Assembly: GCF_002018875.1 (NCBI RefSeq) | Contig: NZ_MVOL01000019.1 | Location: forward strand, 44,993-108,992 | Source of the DNA: Pseudomonas sp. MF4836 | GTDB lineage: Bacteria > Pseudomonadota > Gammaproteobacteria > Pseudomonadales > Pseudomonadaceae | Direction: 5' to 3' | DNA length: 64,000 nt | In this document: positions 37,279-45,741 of the stretch, piece after piece | Position numbering within the stretch: position 1 is the stretch's first letter | Layout: the number at the start of each line of letters is the position of its first letter | Notes under the pieces: generated by a model | What the model saw: the letters and a program-made list of their open reading frames with translations, nothing else | The model's database searches: none | What the model was told of the DNA's origin: nothing | Position numbers and translations under genes: made by a program

Positions 37279-38973
37279 TCATGGCCGCTCGCGCAACTCC
37301 TCGATGCTGATTTCACGCATGCGAAACTTCTGGATCTTGCCGGTCACGGTCATGGGGAACTCTTCGACGAACTTGAAGTAACGCGGCGTCTTGAAGTGCG
37401 CAATGCGCTCCTTGCACCAGGTTTGCAACTCCAGCTCATTGGCAGTATGGCCAGGGTGGAATTTGATCCAGGCCACAATCTCTTCGCCGTATCTGTCGCA
37501 CGGAATGCCGATCACCTGCACATCGGCCACCGCCGGGTGGGTGAAGAAGAACTCTTCCAGCTCCCGCGGGTAAATATTCTCGCCGCCGCGAATGATCATG
37601 TCCTTGTTGCGCCCGGCAATGCACACATAACCCTGCTCGCTCATGGTCGCCAGGTCGCCGGTGTGCATCCAGCCTGCCGGGTCGATGGCTTCCGCGGTGC
37701 CCTGGGGGTTGTTCCAGTAGCCGAGCATCACGCTGTAGCCACGGGTGCACAGTTCGCCGATGGTGCCACGAGGCACGAGGTTCCCGGCCTCGTCGATGAT
37801 TTTGCTTTCCAGTTGCGGCTGGGTGCGCCCGACCGTGGTCACCCGCAGTTCCAGCTCATCGGCCGGGCCGGTCTGCAACGACACCGGGCTGGTTTCGGTC
37901 ATGCCATAGGCGATCTGCACCTCACTCATGTGCATTTCACTGATCACCCGGCGCATCACTTCAATCGGACAAGTGGCCCCGGCCATGATCCCGGTACGCA
38001 GGCTCGACAGGTCGAATTCGGCGCGGCGCGGCTGATCGAGCATGGCGATAAACATGGTCGGCACTCCATACAACCCGGTGGCGCGCTCTTCGGCCACGGT
38101 GGCCAGGGTCAGCAACGGGTCGAAGGCATCGTTGGGATAGATCATGGTGGTGCCATGGGTGATGCAACCGAGGTTGCCCATGACCATGCCGAAGCAGTGG
38201 TACAGCGGCACCGGGATGACCAGGCGATCCTCATGGGTCAGCCCCAGGCTTTCACCGACCATGTAACCGTTATTGAGGATGTTGTAGTGGCTCAGGGTCG
38301 CCCCCTTGGGGAAACCGGTGGTGCCGGAGGTGTACTGGATGTTCACCGCCTGGTCGAAATCCAGGCTGCGTTGCCGCTCCTGCAATTGCTCGGTACTCAC
38401 GCCCGCGCCCAGCGCCTCCAGTTGCGACCAGGGCAGAAAGCCCGAAGGCGGCTGCGCATCGAGGCTGATGACCCCACGCAGGTCCGGCAGCCGCTCACTC
38501 TGCAGGCGGCCGATGGACTGCTCGGCCAACTCCGGCACCAGCCCCTGAAGCATGGCGTGGTAGTCGGAGCTTTTGAACGCCCCCGCGCACACCAGCCACT
38601 GGCAGCCGGATTGCTTGAGCACGTACTCCAGTTCGGAACTGCGGTAGGCCGGGTTGATGTTGACCAGGATCGCACCGATCTTGGCGCTGGCGAATTGGCT
38701 GATGCACCACTGCGCGCAGTTGGGGGCCCAGATGCCGAGGCGGTCCCCGGTCTTCAGGCCCAGCGCCAGCAACGCCCGAGCATGCAGGTCGACGGCAGTG
38801 GCCAGTTGTTGCCAGGTGTAGCGCAGTTGCTGATGTCGCACGACCAACGCTTCTCCCTGGGGATAGCGCGCTACGGTGTTATCGAACGCCTGACCGATGG
38901 TCAGCGCCAGCAAGGCCTTGTCTTGCGATCCACGGCTGTAGCTATGGCTCGGTTGGGAACCTGGTTGATCCAT
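37279..38973 (-). CDS. AMP-dependent acyl-CoA ligase of the leucine locus
   Basis: 564 residues from the ATG at 38973 (MDQPGSQPSHSYSRG); the frame continues upstream without support. Adenylation motifs: A3 YTSGTTGFPKGATLSH (about 200-215), A5 YGMTETSP, A7 GWMHTGDLATMSEQGYVCIAGRNKDMIIRGGENIYP, and A10 lysine in MTVTGKIQKFRMRE. It makes an acyl-CoA from a carboxylic acid, ATP and CoA. Its place between liuE and liuA suggests isovalerate or a related branched or medium-chain acid; that is inference. It reads against liuABCD and shares their divergent intergenic region. Confidence 0.9.
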   Translation of the reverse strand: MDQPGSQPSHSYSRGSQDKALLALTIGQAFDNTVARYPQGEALVVRHQQLRYTWQQLATAVDLHARALLALGLKTGDRLGIWAPNCAQWCISQFASAKIGAILVNINPAYRSSELEYVLKQSGCQWLVCAGAFKSSDYHAMLQGLVPELAEQSIGRLQSERLPDLRGVISLDAQPPSGFLPWSQLEALGAGVSTEQLQERQRSLDFDQAVNIQYTSGTTGFPKGATLSHYNILNNGYMVGESLGLTHEDRLVIPVPLYHCFGMVMGNLGCITHGTTMIYPNDAFDPLLTLATVAEERATGLYGVPTMFIAMLDQPRRAEFDLSSLRTGIMAGATCPIEVMRRVISEMHMSEVQIAYGMTETSPVSLQTGPADELELRVTTVGRTQPQLESKIIDEAGNLVPRGTIGELCTRGYSVMLGYWNNPQGTAEAIDPAGWMHTGDLATMSEQGYVCIAGRNKDMIIRGGENIYPRELEEFFFTHPAVADVQVIGIPCDRYGEEIVAWIKFHPGHTANELELQTWCKERIAHFKTPRYFKFVEEFPMTVTGKIQKFRMREISIEELRERP

Positions 38974-39106
38974 GATGACCCCTATTGTCTTTATTAGTGG
39001 GTATACCGGAGCGAAACATCGGTGTGAGAACCTGCCCACGATTTGCGGGTGAACAGGTTCTCAAGGAGGCTGGCTCCAATTGAAAACGCTGCTACTCTGG
39101 CTCAAG

Positions 39107-39122
39107 TTGACGTTTACGTAAA
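39107..39122. promoter_or_regulatory. LiuR operator upstream of liuA, site 1
   Basis: TTGACGTTTACGTAAA, an imperfect version of the liuR-upstream palindrome, centred 43 bases before site 2. Confidence 0.7.
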
Positions 39123-39128
39123 GGGTGA

Positions 39129-39157
39129 TTGACAGCCACTGATCGCAAGTTTACGTT
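39129..39157 (+). promoter_or_regulatory. Candidate sigma-70 promoter of liuABCD
   Basis: TTGACA (39129-39134), 17-base spacer, TACGTT (39152-39157). The -10 lies inside LiuR site 2, so LiuR binding would block RNA polymerase. The -10 match is weak. Confidence 0.45.
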
Positions 39158-39165
39158 AACGTAAA
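39150..39165. promoter_or_regulatory. LiuR operator upstream of liuA, site 2
   Basis: Perfect 16-base palindrome TTTACGTTAACGTAAA, 66 bases before the liuA ATG. Confidence 0.8.
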
Positions 39166-39205
39166 GGTGAGAGCACATCCGCCCCGCTCTCTCACGCCCA
39201 TCCTC

Positions 39206-39217
39206 AATAAAAACAAG
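39206..39217 (+). promoter_or_regulatory. Candidate Hfq/Crc motif in the liuA leader
   Basis: AATAAAAACAAG fits AAnAAnAAnAAG and ends 3 bases before the GAAGGTG ribosome binding site of liuA. Translational repression by Hfq/Crc would link leucine use to carbon status and to the nearby CrcY-type sRNA. Confidence 0.55.
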
Positions 39218-39231
39218 CTTGAAGGTGCCCC

Positions 39232-40395
39232 ATGAGCTATCCGACCCTGAACTTTGCCCTTGGCGAAACCATCGACATGCTTCGCCACCAGGTCCAGGCC
39301 TTCGTCAAGGCCGAGCTGGCGCCACGAGCGGCACAGATCGACGTCGATAACCTGTTCCCTGCCGACATGTGGCGCAAATTCGGCGACATGGGCCTGCTGG
39401 GTATCACCGTCGCCGAAGAATACGGTGGCGCCGGCCTGGGGTACCTGGCCCACGTGGTGGCCATGGAAGAAATCAGCCGGGGATCGGCCTCCGTGGCCCT
39501 GTCCTACGGCGCCCACTCCAACCTCTGCGTGAACCAGATCAATCGCAACGGCAACCACGAACAGAAAACCAAGTACCTGCCCAAACTGATCAGCGGCGAA
39601 CACGTCGGCGCCCTGGCCATGAGCGAGCCCAACGCCGGGTCCGACGTGGTCTCGATGAAGCTGCGCGCCGACAAGCGCGGCGACCGCTACGTGCTCAACG
39701 GCAGCAAGACCTGGATCACCAATGGTCCCGACGCCAACACCTATGTGATCTACGCCAAGACCGACCTGGAAAAGGGTGCCCACGGCATCACCGCATTCAT
39801 TGTCGAGCGTGACTGGAAAGGCTTCAGCCGCAGCAACAAGTTCGACAAGCTCGGCATGCGCGGGTCCAACACCTGCGAACTGTTTTTCGATGATGTCGAA
39901 GTGCCGGAAGAAAACATCCTCGGCGCCCTCAACGGTGGCGTCAAAGTGCTGATGAGCGGCCTGGACTACGAGCGCGTGGTGCTCTCCGGCGGCCCGACCG
40001 GGATCATGCAGGCCTGCATGGACCTGGTGGTGCCCTACATCCACGACCGCAAGCAATTCGGCAAAAGCATCGGCGAGTTCCAGCTGATCCAGGGCAAGGT
40101 CGCCGACATGTACACCCAACTCAACGCCAGCCGTGCCTACCTGTACGCGGTTGCCCAGGCCTGCGAGCGCGGCGAAACCACGCGCAAGGATGCCGCCGGG
40201 GTGATTCTCTACAGCGCCGAGCGCGCGACCCAGATGGCCCTCGACGCGATCCAGATCCTGGGCGGCAACGGCTACATCAACGAATTCCCGGCGGGCCGTC
40301 TGCTGCGTGACGCCAAGCTCTATGAAATCGGCGCCGGCACCAGCGAAATCCGTCGCATGCTGATCGGCCGCGAGCTGTTCAACGAAACGAAGTAG
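39232..40395 (+). CDS. liuA: Isovaleryl-CoA dehydrogenase
   Basis: 387 residues. FAD flavoenzyme that oxidises isovaleryl-CoA to 3-methylcrotonyl-CoA. The catalytic base of this group is E247 in MSGLDYERVVLSGGP, the position used by isovaleryl-CoA dehydrogenases rather than the later position of other ACADs. FAD motifs LAMSEPNAGSDVVSMKLRA and WITNGPDANTYV are present, and the C-terminus has EIGAGTSEIRRMLIGREL. GAAGGTG is the ribosome binding site. First gene of liuABCD. Confidence 0.96.
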   Translation: MSYPTLNFALGETIDMLRHQVQAFVKAELAPRAAQIDVDNLFPADMWRKFGDMGLLGITVAEEYGGAGLGYLAHVVAMEEISRGSASVALSYGAHSNLCVNQINRNGNHEQKTKYLPKLISGEHVGALAMSEPNAGSDVVSMKLRADKRGDRYVLNGSKTWITNGPDANTYVIYAKTDLEKGAHGITAFIVERDWKGFSRSNKFDKLGMRGSNTCELFFDDVEVPEENILGALNGGVKVLMSGLDYERVVLSGGPTGIMQACMDLVVPYIHDRKQFGKSIGEFQLIQGKVADMYTQLNASRAYLYAVAQACERGETTRKDAAGVILYSAERATQMALDAIQILGGNGYINEFPAGRLLRDAKLYEIGAGTSEIRRMLIGRELFNETK

Positions 40396-40459
40396 GAGCA
40401 GCGGCGAGCGACACGCCTCAAGCGGCAAGCGAGAGCTGCCTTAACATCGACTTACTCAT

Positions 40460-40488
40460 GCAGCTTGAAGCCTGTCGCTTGAAGCTGC
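40460..40488. repeat. Hairpin between liuA and liuB
   Basis: GCAGCTTGAAGC (40460-40471), loop CTGTC, GCTTGAAGCTGC (40477-40488), one central mismatch. Related GCTTGAAGC-type repeats occur between genes in fluorescens-group genomes. Within this operon it could stabilise liuA mRNA or attenuate liuBCD. Confidence 0.5.
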
Positions 40489-40501
40489 CGTAGGCCCTCC
40501 T

Positions 40502-42106
40502 ATGATTCTGAAGTCTCAGCTCCACCCAAAATCCCCCGAGTTCGCGCAGAACGCCGCCAGCATGCTGGCCCAGGTCGACGCGCTGCACACCCTGCTCGCC
40601 CAGGTCCAGCAAGGCGGCGGCGCCAAGGCCCAGGAACGTCACACCTCACGCGGCAAGTTGCTGCCCCGCGAGCGGATCAACCGCCTGCTCGACCCCGGCT
40701 CGCCATTTCTGGAAATCAGCCCGCTGGCGGCCTACGAGGTGTACGGCGAAGACGTGCCGGCTGCCGGAGTCATCGCCGGCATCGGGCGGGTGGAAGGAGT
40801 CGAATGCATGATCGTGGCCAACGATGCCACGGTAAAAGGCGGCTCCTACTACCCCCTGACCGTGAAAAAGCACTTGCGGGCGCAGACCATCGCCCAGCAG
40901 AACCGCCTGCCCTGCATCTACCTGGTGGACTCCGGCGGCGCCAACCTGCCACGTCAGGACGAGGTGTTTCCGGACCGCGAGCACTTCGGGCGGATCTTCT
41001 TCAACCAGGCCAACATGAGTGCCCAGGGCATCGCCCAGATCGCCGTGGTCATGGGTTCCTGCACCGCCGGCGGGGCCTACGTGCCGGCCATGGCGGACGA
41101 AGCCATCATGGTCCGCGAACAGGCGACCATCTTCCTCGCCGGCCCACCCCTGGTCAAAGCCGCTACCGGAGAAGTGGTGAGTGCCGAGGACCTGGGCGGG
41201 GCCGATGTGCACTGCAAGATCTCCGGGGTCGCCGACCATTACGCCGACAGCGATGAACACGCCCTGGCCCTGGCCCGACGCAGCGTGGCCAACCTCAACT
41301 GGCGCAAACTGGGCGAGGTGCAGCAACGTACCCCCATCGCCCCGCTGTTTGCCAGCGACGAGCTGTACGGGGTAATCCCGGCGGACGCCAAGCAACCCTT
41401 CGATGTGCGCGAAGTGATCGCGCGCCTGGTGGACGGCTCGGTGTTCGATGAGTTCAAGGCGCTGTTTGGCACCACCCTGGTCTGCGGTTTCGCGCACCTG
41501 CATGGCTACCCGATCGCGATCCTGGCCAATAACGGGATCCTGTTCGCCGAAGCCGCGCAAAAAGGCGCGCACTTTATCGAACTGGCCTGCCAGCGCGGCA
41601 TTCCCCTGCTGTTTCTGCAGAACATCACCGGTTTCATGGTCGGCCAGAAGTACGAAGCCGGCGGCATTGCCAAACACGGCGCCAAGCTGGTGACCGCCGT
41701 GGCGTGCGCCAAGGTGCCGAAGTTCACGGTGATCATCGGCGGCAGTTTCGGCGCGGGTAACTACGGCATGTGCGGCCGCGCCTACGACCCGCGCTTTTTG
41801 TGGATGTGGCCCAACGCCCGCATCGGCGTAATGGGCGCCGAGCAGGCAGCCGGGGTCCTGGTGCAGGTCAAGCGCGAGCAGGCCGAACGCAGCGGCCAGG
41901 CGTTCAGCTCCGCCCAGGAAGCCGAGATCAAGCAACCGATCCTCGATCAGTACGAGCACCAGGGCCACCCCTACTACTCCAGCGCACGGCTGTGGGACGA
42001 CGGCGTCATCGACCCGGCGCAGACCCGCGACGTGCTGGCCCTGGCGCTGTCCGCCTCCCTCAACGCCCCCATCGAACAGAGCCGCTTCGGCGTGTTCCGC
42101 ATGTGA
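40502..42106 (+). CDS. liuB: Methylcrotonyl-CoA carboxylase, carboxyltransferase (beta) subunit
   Basis: 534 residues. Two crotonase-like carboxyltransferase domains: the N-half with RERINRLLDPGSPFLEISPLAAYEVYGEDVPAAGVIAGIGRVEG and VMGSCTAGGAYVPAMADEAIMV, and the C-half with ITGFMVGQKYEAGGIAKHGAKLV and GGSFGAGNYGMCGRAYDPRFLWMWPNARIGVMG. It moves CO2 from carboxybiotin on LiuD to 3-methylcrotonyl-CoA. It begins 106 bases after liuA, past a hairpin. Confidence 0.96.
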   Translation: MILKSQLHPKSPEFAQNAASMLAQVDALHTLLAQVQQGGGAKAQERHTSRGKLLPRERINRLLDPGSPFLEISPLAAYEVYGEDVPAAGVIAGIGRVEGVECMIVANDATVKGGSYYPLTVKKHLRAQTIAQQNRLPCIYLVDSGGANLPRQDEVFPDREHFGRIFFNQANMSAQGIAQIAVVMGSCTAGGAYVPAMADEAIMVREQATIFLAGPPLVKAATGEVVSAEDLGGADVHCKISGVADHYADSDEHALALARRSVANLNWRKLGEVQQRTPIAPLFASDELYGVIPADAKQPFDVREVIARLVDGSVFDEFKALFGTTLVCGFAHLHGYPIAILANNGILFAEAAQKGAHFIELACQRGIPLLFLQNITGFMVGQKYEAGGIAKHGAKLVTAVACAKVPKFTVIIGGSFGAGNYGMCGRAYDPRFLWMWPNARIGVMGAEQAAGVLVQVKREQAERSGQAFSSAQEAEIKQPILDQYEHQGHPYYSSARLWDDGVIDPAQTRDVLALALSASLNAPIEQSRFGVFRM

Positions 42107-42123
42107 CCCGGAGCGAGACCAAA

Positions 42124-42939
42124 ATGACCGACTTCAACACCCTGGAACTGCTGACCGACCCGCGTGGCTTTGCCACCCTGTGGCTCAGCCGTGAACAGAA
42201 GAACAACGCCTTCAACGCAGAAATGATCCGCGAGTTGATCATCGCCCTCGACCAGGTGCAGAGCGATGCCAGCCTGCGCTTTCTGCTGCTGCGCGGACGG
42301 GGCAAACACTTCAGCGCCGGGGCTGACCTGGCCTGGATGCAGCAATCGGCGGAACTGGACTACCACACCAACCTCGACGACGCCCGGGAACTGGCGGAGT
42401 TGATGTACAACCTGGCCAAACTGAAGATCCCGACCCTGGCCGTGGTCCAGGGTGCGGCCTTTGGCGGAGCCTTGGGCCTGATCAGTTGCTGCGACATGGC
42501 GATCGGCACCGACGAGGCGCAGTTCTGCCTCTCGGAAGTGCGCATCGGCCTGGCGCCGGCCGTGATCAGCCCATTTGTGGTCCAGGCCATCGGTGAACGC
42601 GCTGCGCGCCGCTACGCCCTGACCGCCGAGCGCTTTGGCGGCCAGCGGGCCCGTGAAATAGGCCTGCTGGCGGAAAGCTACCCGGCCACCGAACTGGCGC
42701 AACAGGTCGAACTGTGGATCGACAACCTGCTGCTCAACAGCCCGGCCGCGATGCGTGCCAGCAAGGACCTGCTGCGTGAAGTGGGCAACGGCGCCCTGAC
42801 CCCGGCCCTGCGTCGCTACTGTGAAAACGCCATTGCCCGGATTCGGGTCAGCGCCGAAGGCCAGGAAGGCCTGCGCGCCTTCCTGCAAAAACGCCCGCCC
42901 AGCTGGCAGGCCGAGACGACCACCAAGGAGCCACGTTGA
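42124..42939 (+). CDS. liuC: 3-methylglutaconyl-CoA hydratase
   Basis: 271 residues from the ATG at 42124, with GGAGCGAG upstream; the open frame extends far into liuB and is a shadow there. Crotonase fold: LLRGRGKHFSAGADLAWMQ is the oxyanion loop and VQGAAFGGALGLISCCDMAIGTDEAQFCLSEVRIGLAPAVISPFVV the active-site stretch, with the catalytic Glu in LSEVRIGL. It hydrates 3-methylglutaconyl-CoA to HMG-CoA, the LiuE substrate. The stop overlaps the liuD start by one base. Confidence 0.95.
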   Translation: MTDFNTLELLTDPRGFATLWLSREQKNNAFNAEMIRELIIALDQVQSDASLRFLLLRGRGKHFSAGADLAWMQQSAELDYHTNLDDARELAELMYNLAKLKIPTLAVVQGAAFGGALGLISCCDMAIGTDEAQFCLSEVRIGLAPAVISPFVVQAIGERAARRYALTAERFGGQRAREIGLLAESYPATELAQQVELWIDNLLLNSPAAMRASKDLLREVGNGALTPALRRYCENAIARIRVSAEGQEGLRAFLQKRPPSWQAETTTKEPR

Positions 42940-44894
42940 TGAGCGCCCCTGTTCTTACCACCCTGCTGGTGGCCAACCGCGGTGAAATCGCCTGCCGCGT
43001 GATGCGGACCGCCAAAGCCCTGGGCCTCACCACCGTGGCCGTGCACAGCGCCACTGACCGCGATGCCCGGCACAGCCGCGAAGCGGATATCCGCGTCGAC
43101 CTGGGCGGCAGCAAGGCCGCTGACAGTTACCTGCAAATCGACAAGCTGATCGCCGCGGCCAAGGCCAGCGGCGCCCAGGCGATCCACCCTGGCTATGGCT
43201 TTCTCTCGGAAAACGCCGGCTTTGCCCGGGCCATTGAAGCCGCCGGCCTGATTTTCCTCGGCCCGCCCGCCTCGGCCATCGACGCCATGGGCAGCAAATC
43301 GGCAGCCAAGGCCCTGATGGAAGTCGCCGGTGTGCCTCTGGTGCCCGGCTACCACGGCGAAGCCCAGGACCTGGAAACCTTCCGCAACGCCGCCGAACGC
43401 ATTGGCTACCCGGTGCTGCTCAAGGCCACGGCGGGCGGTGGCGGCAAAGGCATGAAGGTGGTGGAAGAGGTCAGCCAACTGGCCGAGGCCCTGGCGTCGG
43501 CCCAGCGTGAAGCGCAGTCGTCGTTCGGCGACTCGCGGATGCTGGTGGAAAAATACGTGCTCAAGCCGCGCCACGTGGAGATCCAGGTGTTTGCCGATCA
43601 ACACGGTAATTGCCTGTACCTCAACGAACGCGACTGCTCGATCCAGCGTCGCCACCAGAAAGTCGTCGAAGAAGCCCCGGCCCCGGGCCTGAGCGCTGAG
43701 CAACGCCAGGCCATGGGTGAAGCCGCGGTCCGCGCTGCTCAAGCCATTGGCTATGTTGGCGCGGGCACGGTGGAGTTCCTGCTGGATTCGCGCGGCGAGT
43801 TTTTCTTCATGGAGATGAACACCCGCCTGCAGGTCGAGCACCCGGTGACCGAAGCCATTACCGGCCTCGACCTGGTGGCCTGGCAGATCCGTGTCGCCCA
43901 GGGCGAGCCTCTGCCCATGACCCAGGACCAGGTACCGCTGCGGGGGCACGCGATCGAAGTGCGGCTGTACGCCGAAGACCCGGGCAACGACTTCCTGCCG
44001 GCCACCGGGCGCCTGGCCTTGTACCGTGAATCGGCGGCCGGACCGGGGCGCCGGGTCGACAGTGGGGTCGAGGAAGGCGACAGCGTGTCGCCCTTCTACG
44101 ACCCGATGCTGGGCAAGCTGATTGCCTGGGGCGAGGACCGCGAACAAGCGCGCCTGCGCCTGCTGGCGATGCTCGATGAGTTCGCCATCGGCGGCCTGAA
44201 GACCAACCTCGCCTTCCTGCGGCGCATCATTGGCCACCCGGCGTTCGCCGCCGCCGAACTCGACACCGGTTTTATCCCGCGCTACCAGGATCAACTGCTG
44301 CCGGCACCGACTGCCCTGGATGACGAGTTCTGGCAAGCGGCGGCCCAAGCCTACATCCAGAGCCAGCCCGACCGGGTCCGTGACGATGACCGACACTCGC
44401 CGTGGACTAGTGCCAGTGGCTTTCGCAGCGGCCTGCCGGCTCAAACCACGTTGCACCTGAGCTGCGATGGCCAGGACCAGGCGATCCAGCTGGGCGCGCC
44501 AAGCCCGGCGCTGGAGCTCAAGGACCAGACACTCAGCGTCGAGCATCAGGGCCTGCGGCGCCAACACCGGGCGATTCGCCAGGGCGACGCGCTGTACCTG
44601 CAGTGGCAGGGGGAAATGCGCAGCATCACCTTGTACGACCCGATCGCCGCAGTGGACGCCAGCCATGGCCAACAAGGCGGCCTGACGGCTCCGATGAACG
44701 GCAGTATCGTGCGCGTGCTCGTTCAGCCCGGGCAAAGCGTCGAGGCCGGAGCGCAACTGGTGGTGCTGGAAGCCATGAAGATGGAGCACAGCATCCGCGC
44801 CCCGCACGCCGGAGTGATCAAGGCGCTGTATTGCCAGGAAGGCGAGATGGTCAGTGAAGGCAGCGCTCTGGTGGAACTGGAATCTGCCGAGTAG
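42939..44894 (+). CDS. liuD: Methylcrotonyl-CoA carboxylase, biotin-carrying (alpha) subunit
   Basis: 651 residues from the ATG at 42939, AAGGAG 9 bases upstream; the in-frame TTG just before is not needed. Biotin carboxylase domain (about 5-450): ANRGEIACRVMRTAKALG, the glycine-rich ATP loop KATAGGGGKGMKVV, and EMNTRLQVEHPVTE. The C-terminal carrier domain has EAMKMEHS with biotinyl Lys614. Works with LiuB. Last gene before a terminator. Confidence 0.96.
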   Translation: MSAPVLTTLLVANRGEIACRVMRTAKALGLTTVAVHSATDRDARHSREADIRVDLGGSKAADSYLQIDKLIAAAKASGAQAIHPGYGFLSENAGFARAIEAAGLIFLGPPASAIDAMGSKSAAKALMEVAGVPLVPGYHGEAQDLETFRNAAERIGYPVLLKATAGGGGKGMKVVEEVSQLAEALASAQREAQSSFGDSRMLVEKYVLKPRHVEIQVFADQHGNCLYLNERDCSIQRRHQKVVEEAPAPGLSAEQRQAMGEAAVRAAQAIGYVGAGTVEFLLDSRGEFFFMEMNTRLQVEHPVTEAITGLDLVAWQIRVAQGEPLPMTQDQVPLRGHAIEVRLYAEDPGNDFLPATGRLALYRESAAGPGRRVDSGVEEGDSVSPFYDPMLGKLIAWGEDREQARLRLLAMLDEFAIGGLKTNLAFLRRIIGHPAFAAAELDTGFIPRYQDQLLPAPTALDDEFWQAAAQAYIQSQPDRVRDDDRHSPWTSASGFRSGLPAQTTLHLSCDGQDQAIQLGAPSPALELKDQTLSVEHQGLRRQHRAIRQGDALYLQWQGEMRSITLYDPIAAVDASHGQQGGLTAPMNGSIVRVLVQPGQSVEAGAQLVVLEAMKMEHSIRAPHAGVIKALYCQEGEMVSEGSALVELESAE

Positions 44895-44904
44895 AAAGCC
44901 AAGA

Positions 44905-44932
44905 ACCGTTCCCACTGCAGTGTGGGAACGGT
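44905..44932. terminator. Terminator between liuD and the repressor gene
   Basis: ACCGTTCCCAC and its inverted partner TGGGAACGGT form a 10-11 base stem around TGCAGT, followed by CCTTATTT. It lies between converging genes. Confidence 0.8.
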
Positions 44933-44945
44933 CCTTATTTGCTGG

Positions 44946-45611
44946 TTAGAATTTCGCGGTAGCCTGCATCACCACACCAATGATCCGACACTCATCGCTG
45001 TAGAGCATCTTCGGATAGGTGGGGTTGAGCGGCACCAGGAACCGCTGCCCGCCCTCCTCCACCAGCTTGCGGAAGATCGCTTCGTCGTTGCCCGGGCATT
45101 GCACGATCACCAGCTTGCCGGGGACGGCCTCCACCGCCGTGTCCACCAGCACCAACATGTCCTGGCCGATACTGACGCCACTGGGCGCGATCATCGCGTC
45201 GCCTACCACCACTAACCAGAACGCCGCGCCCTGAGCCTGGTAGTCCGACAGCTCGTAGCGTTCGGCCGCATAGAGCACCTGCCCGTCTTCACGAACCTCA
45301 CCGACGTCGCGCCAGTCACTGACCGGGTAGCGAAAGTACGGGTTGTACTTTTCGATCAGCGACGGTTCGTCGGTCAGCGGCAGGCCTTCGTCGTCCACCA
45401 GGGGCTTCTCGCGAATCACCAGAGCGACCTCGAGAAAGCCCATGCCGATTTCATCGAGCACGCGGTTCATGTCCTCGATCTTGGGCTGGCGGCGTTTGCT
45501 CAGCCAATGGCCGATGCCGCCCTGAGACATGCCCAGGCGCTCTGCGAGTCGTTCTTGTGTGACCTTGCGGCCTTTCATGTTGGCTTTAACCAACTCGATC
45601 CATTTGTCCAT
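44946..45611 (-). CDS. CI/PrtR-type repressor with an inactivated S24 peptidase domain
   Basis: 221 residues from MDKWIELVKANMKGRK at 45611. N-terminal HTH (about 14-40; VTQERLAERLGMSQGGIGHWLSKRRQP), linker, then an S24 LexA-like domain (about 105-215; FWLVVVGDAMIAPSGVSIGQDMLVLVD ... AIFRKLVEEGGQRFLVPLNPTYP). LexA-type repressors have GDSM with a catalytic serine; here it is GDAM, so Ser is Ala139 (codon GCG at 45195-45197). The catalytic Lys (K182 in FRKL) is kept. No Ala-Gly or Cys-Gly cleavage site is evident in the linker. No prophage or pyocin genes are nearby. It is divergent from the DUF3077 gene, with several inverted repeats between. Confidence 0.9.
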   Translation of the reverse strand: MDKWIELVKANMKGRKVTQERLAERLGMSQGGIGHWLSKRRQPKIEDMNRVLDEIGMGFLEVALVIREKPLVDDEGLPLTDEPSLIEKYNPYFRYPVSDWRDVGEVREDGQVLYAAERYELSDYQAQGAAFWLVVVGDAMIAPSGVSIGQDMLVLVDTAVEAVPGKLVIVQCPGNDEAIFRKLVEEGGQRFLVPLNPTYPKMLYSDECRIIGVVMQATAKF

Positions 45612-45625
45612 GGCCGGAACAATAC

Positions 45626-45690
45626 GTTGTGTATTTCCGCCCTCAACACACAACTTGTAGTATTTGAAATCTCGTCACAAATACAATAAG
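45626..45690. promoter_or_regulatory. Inverted repeats between the repressor and DUF3077 genes: probable operators
   Basis: Two dyads: GTTGTGT (45626-45632)/ACACAAC (45648-45654), and the 13-base pair CTTGTAGTATTTG (45654-45666)/CAAATACAATAAG (45678-45690) with two mismatches. AT-rich compared with its surroundings. They probably bind the adjacent repressor and control both divergent genes. Confidence 0.55.
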
Positions 45691-45741
45691 TATTAGTCTT
45701 GTCTGGACCTCTTTCCTCTTTTCAACAGGGCAGATCGATCC

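Noticed and set aside
37020..37316. 98-codon minus-strand frame across the sRNA and ligase 3' end
   Set aside because: Overlaps the CrcY-type sRNA and its terminator; composition is not protein-like and no ribosome binding site is seen.
42816..44915. 699-codon minus-strand frame opposite liuD
   Set aside because: Shadow frame of a high-GC gene; liuD has all motifs.
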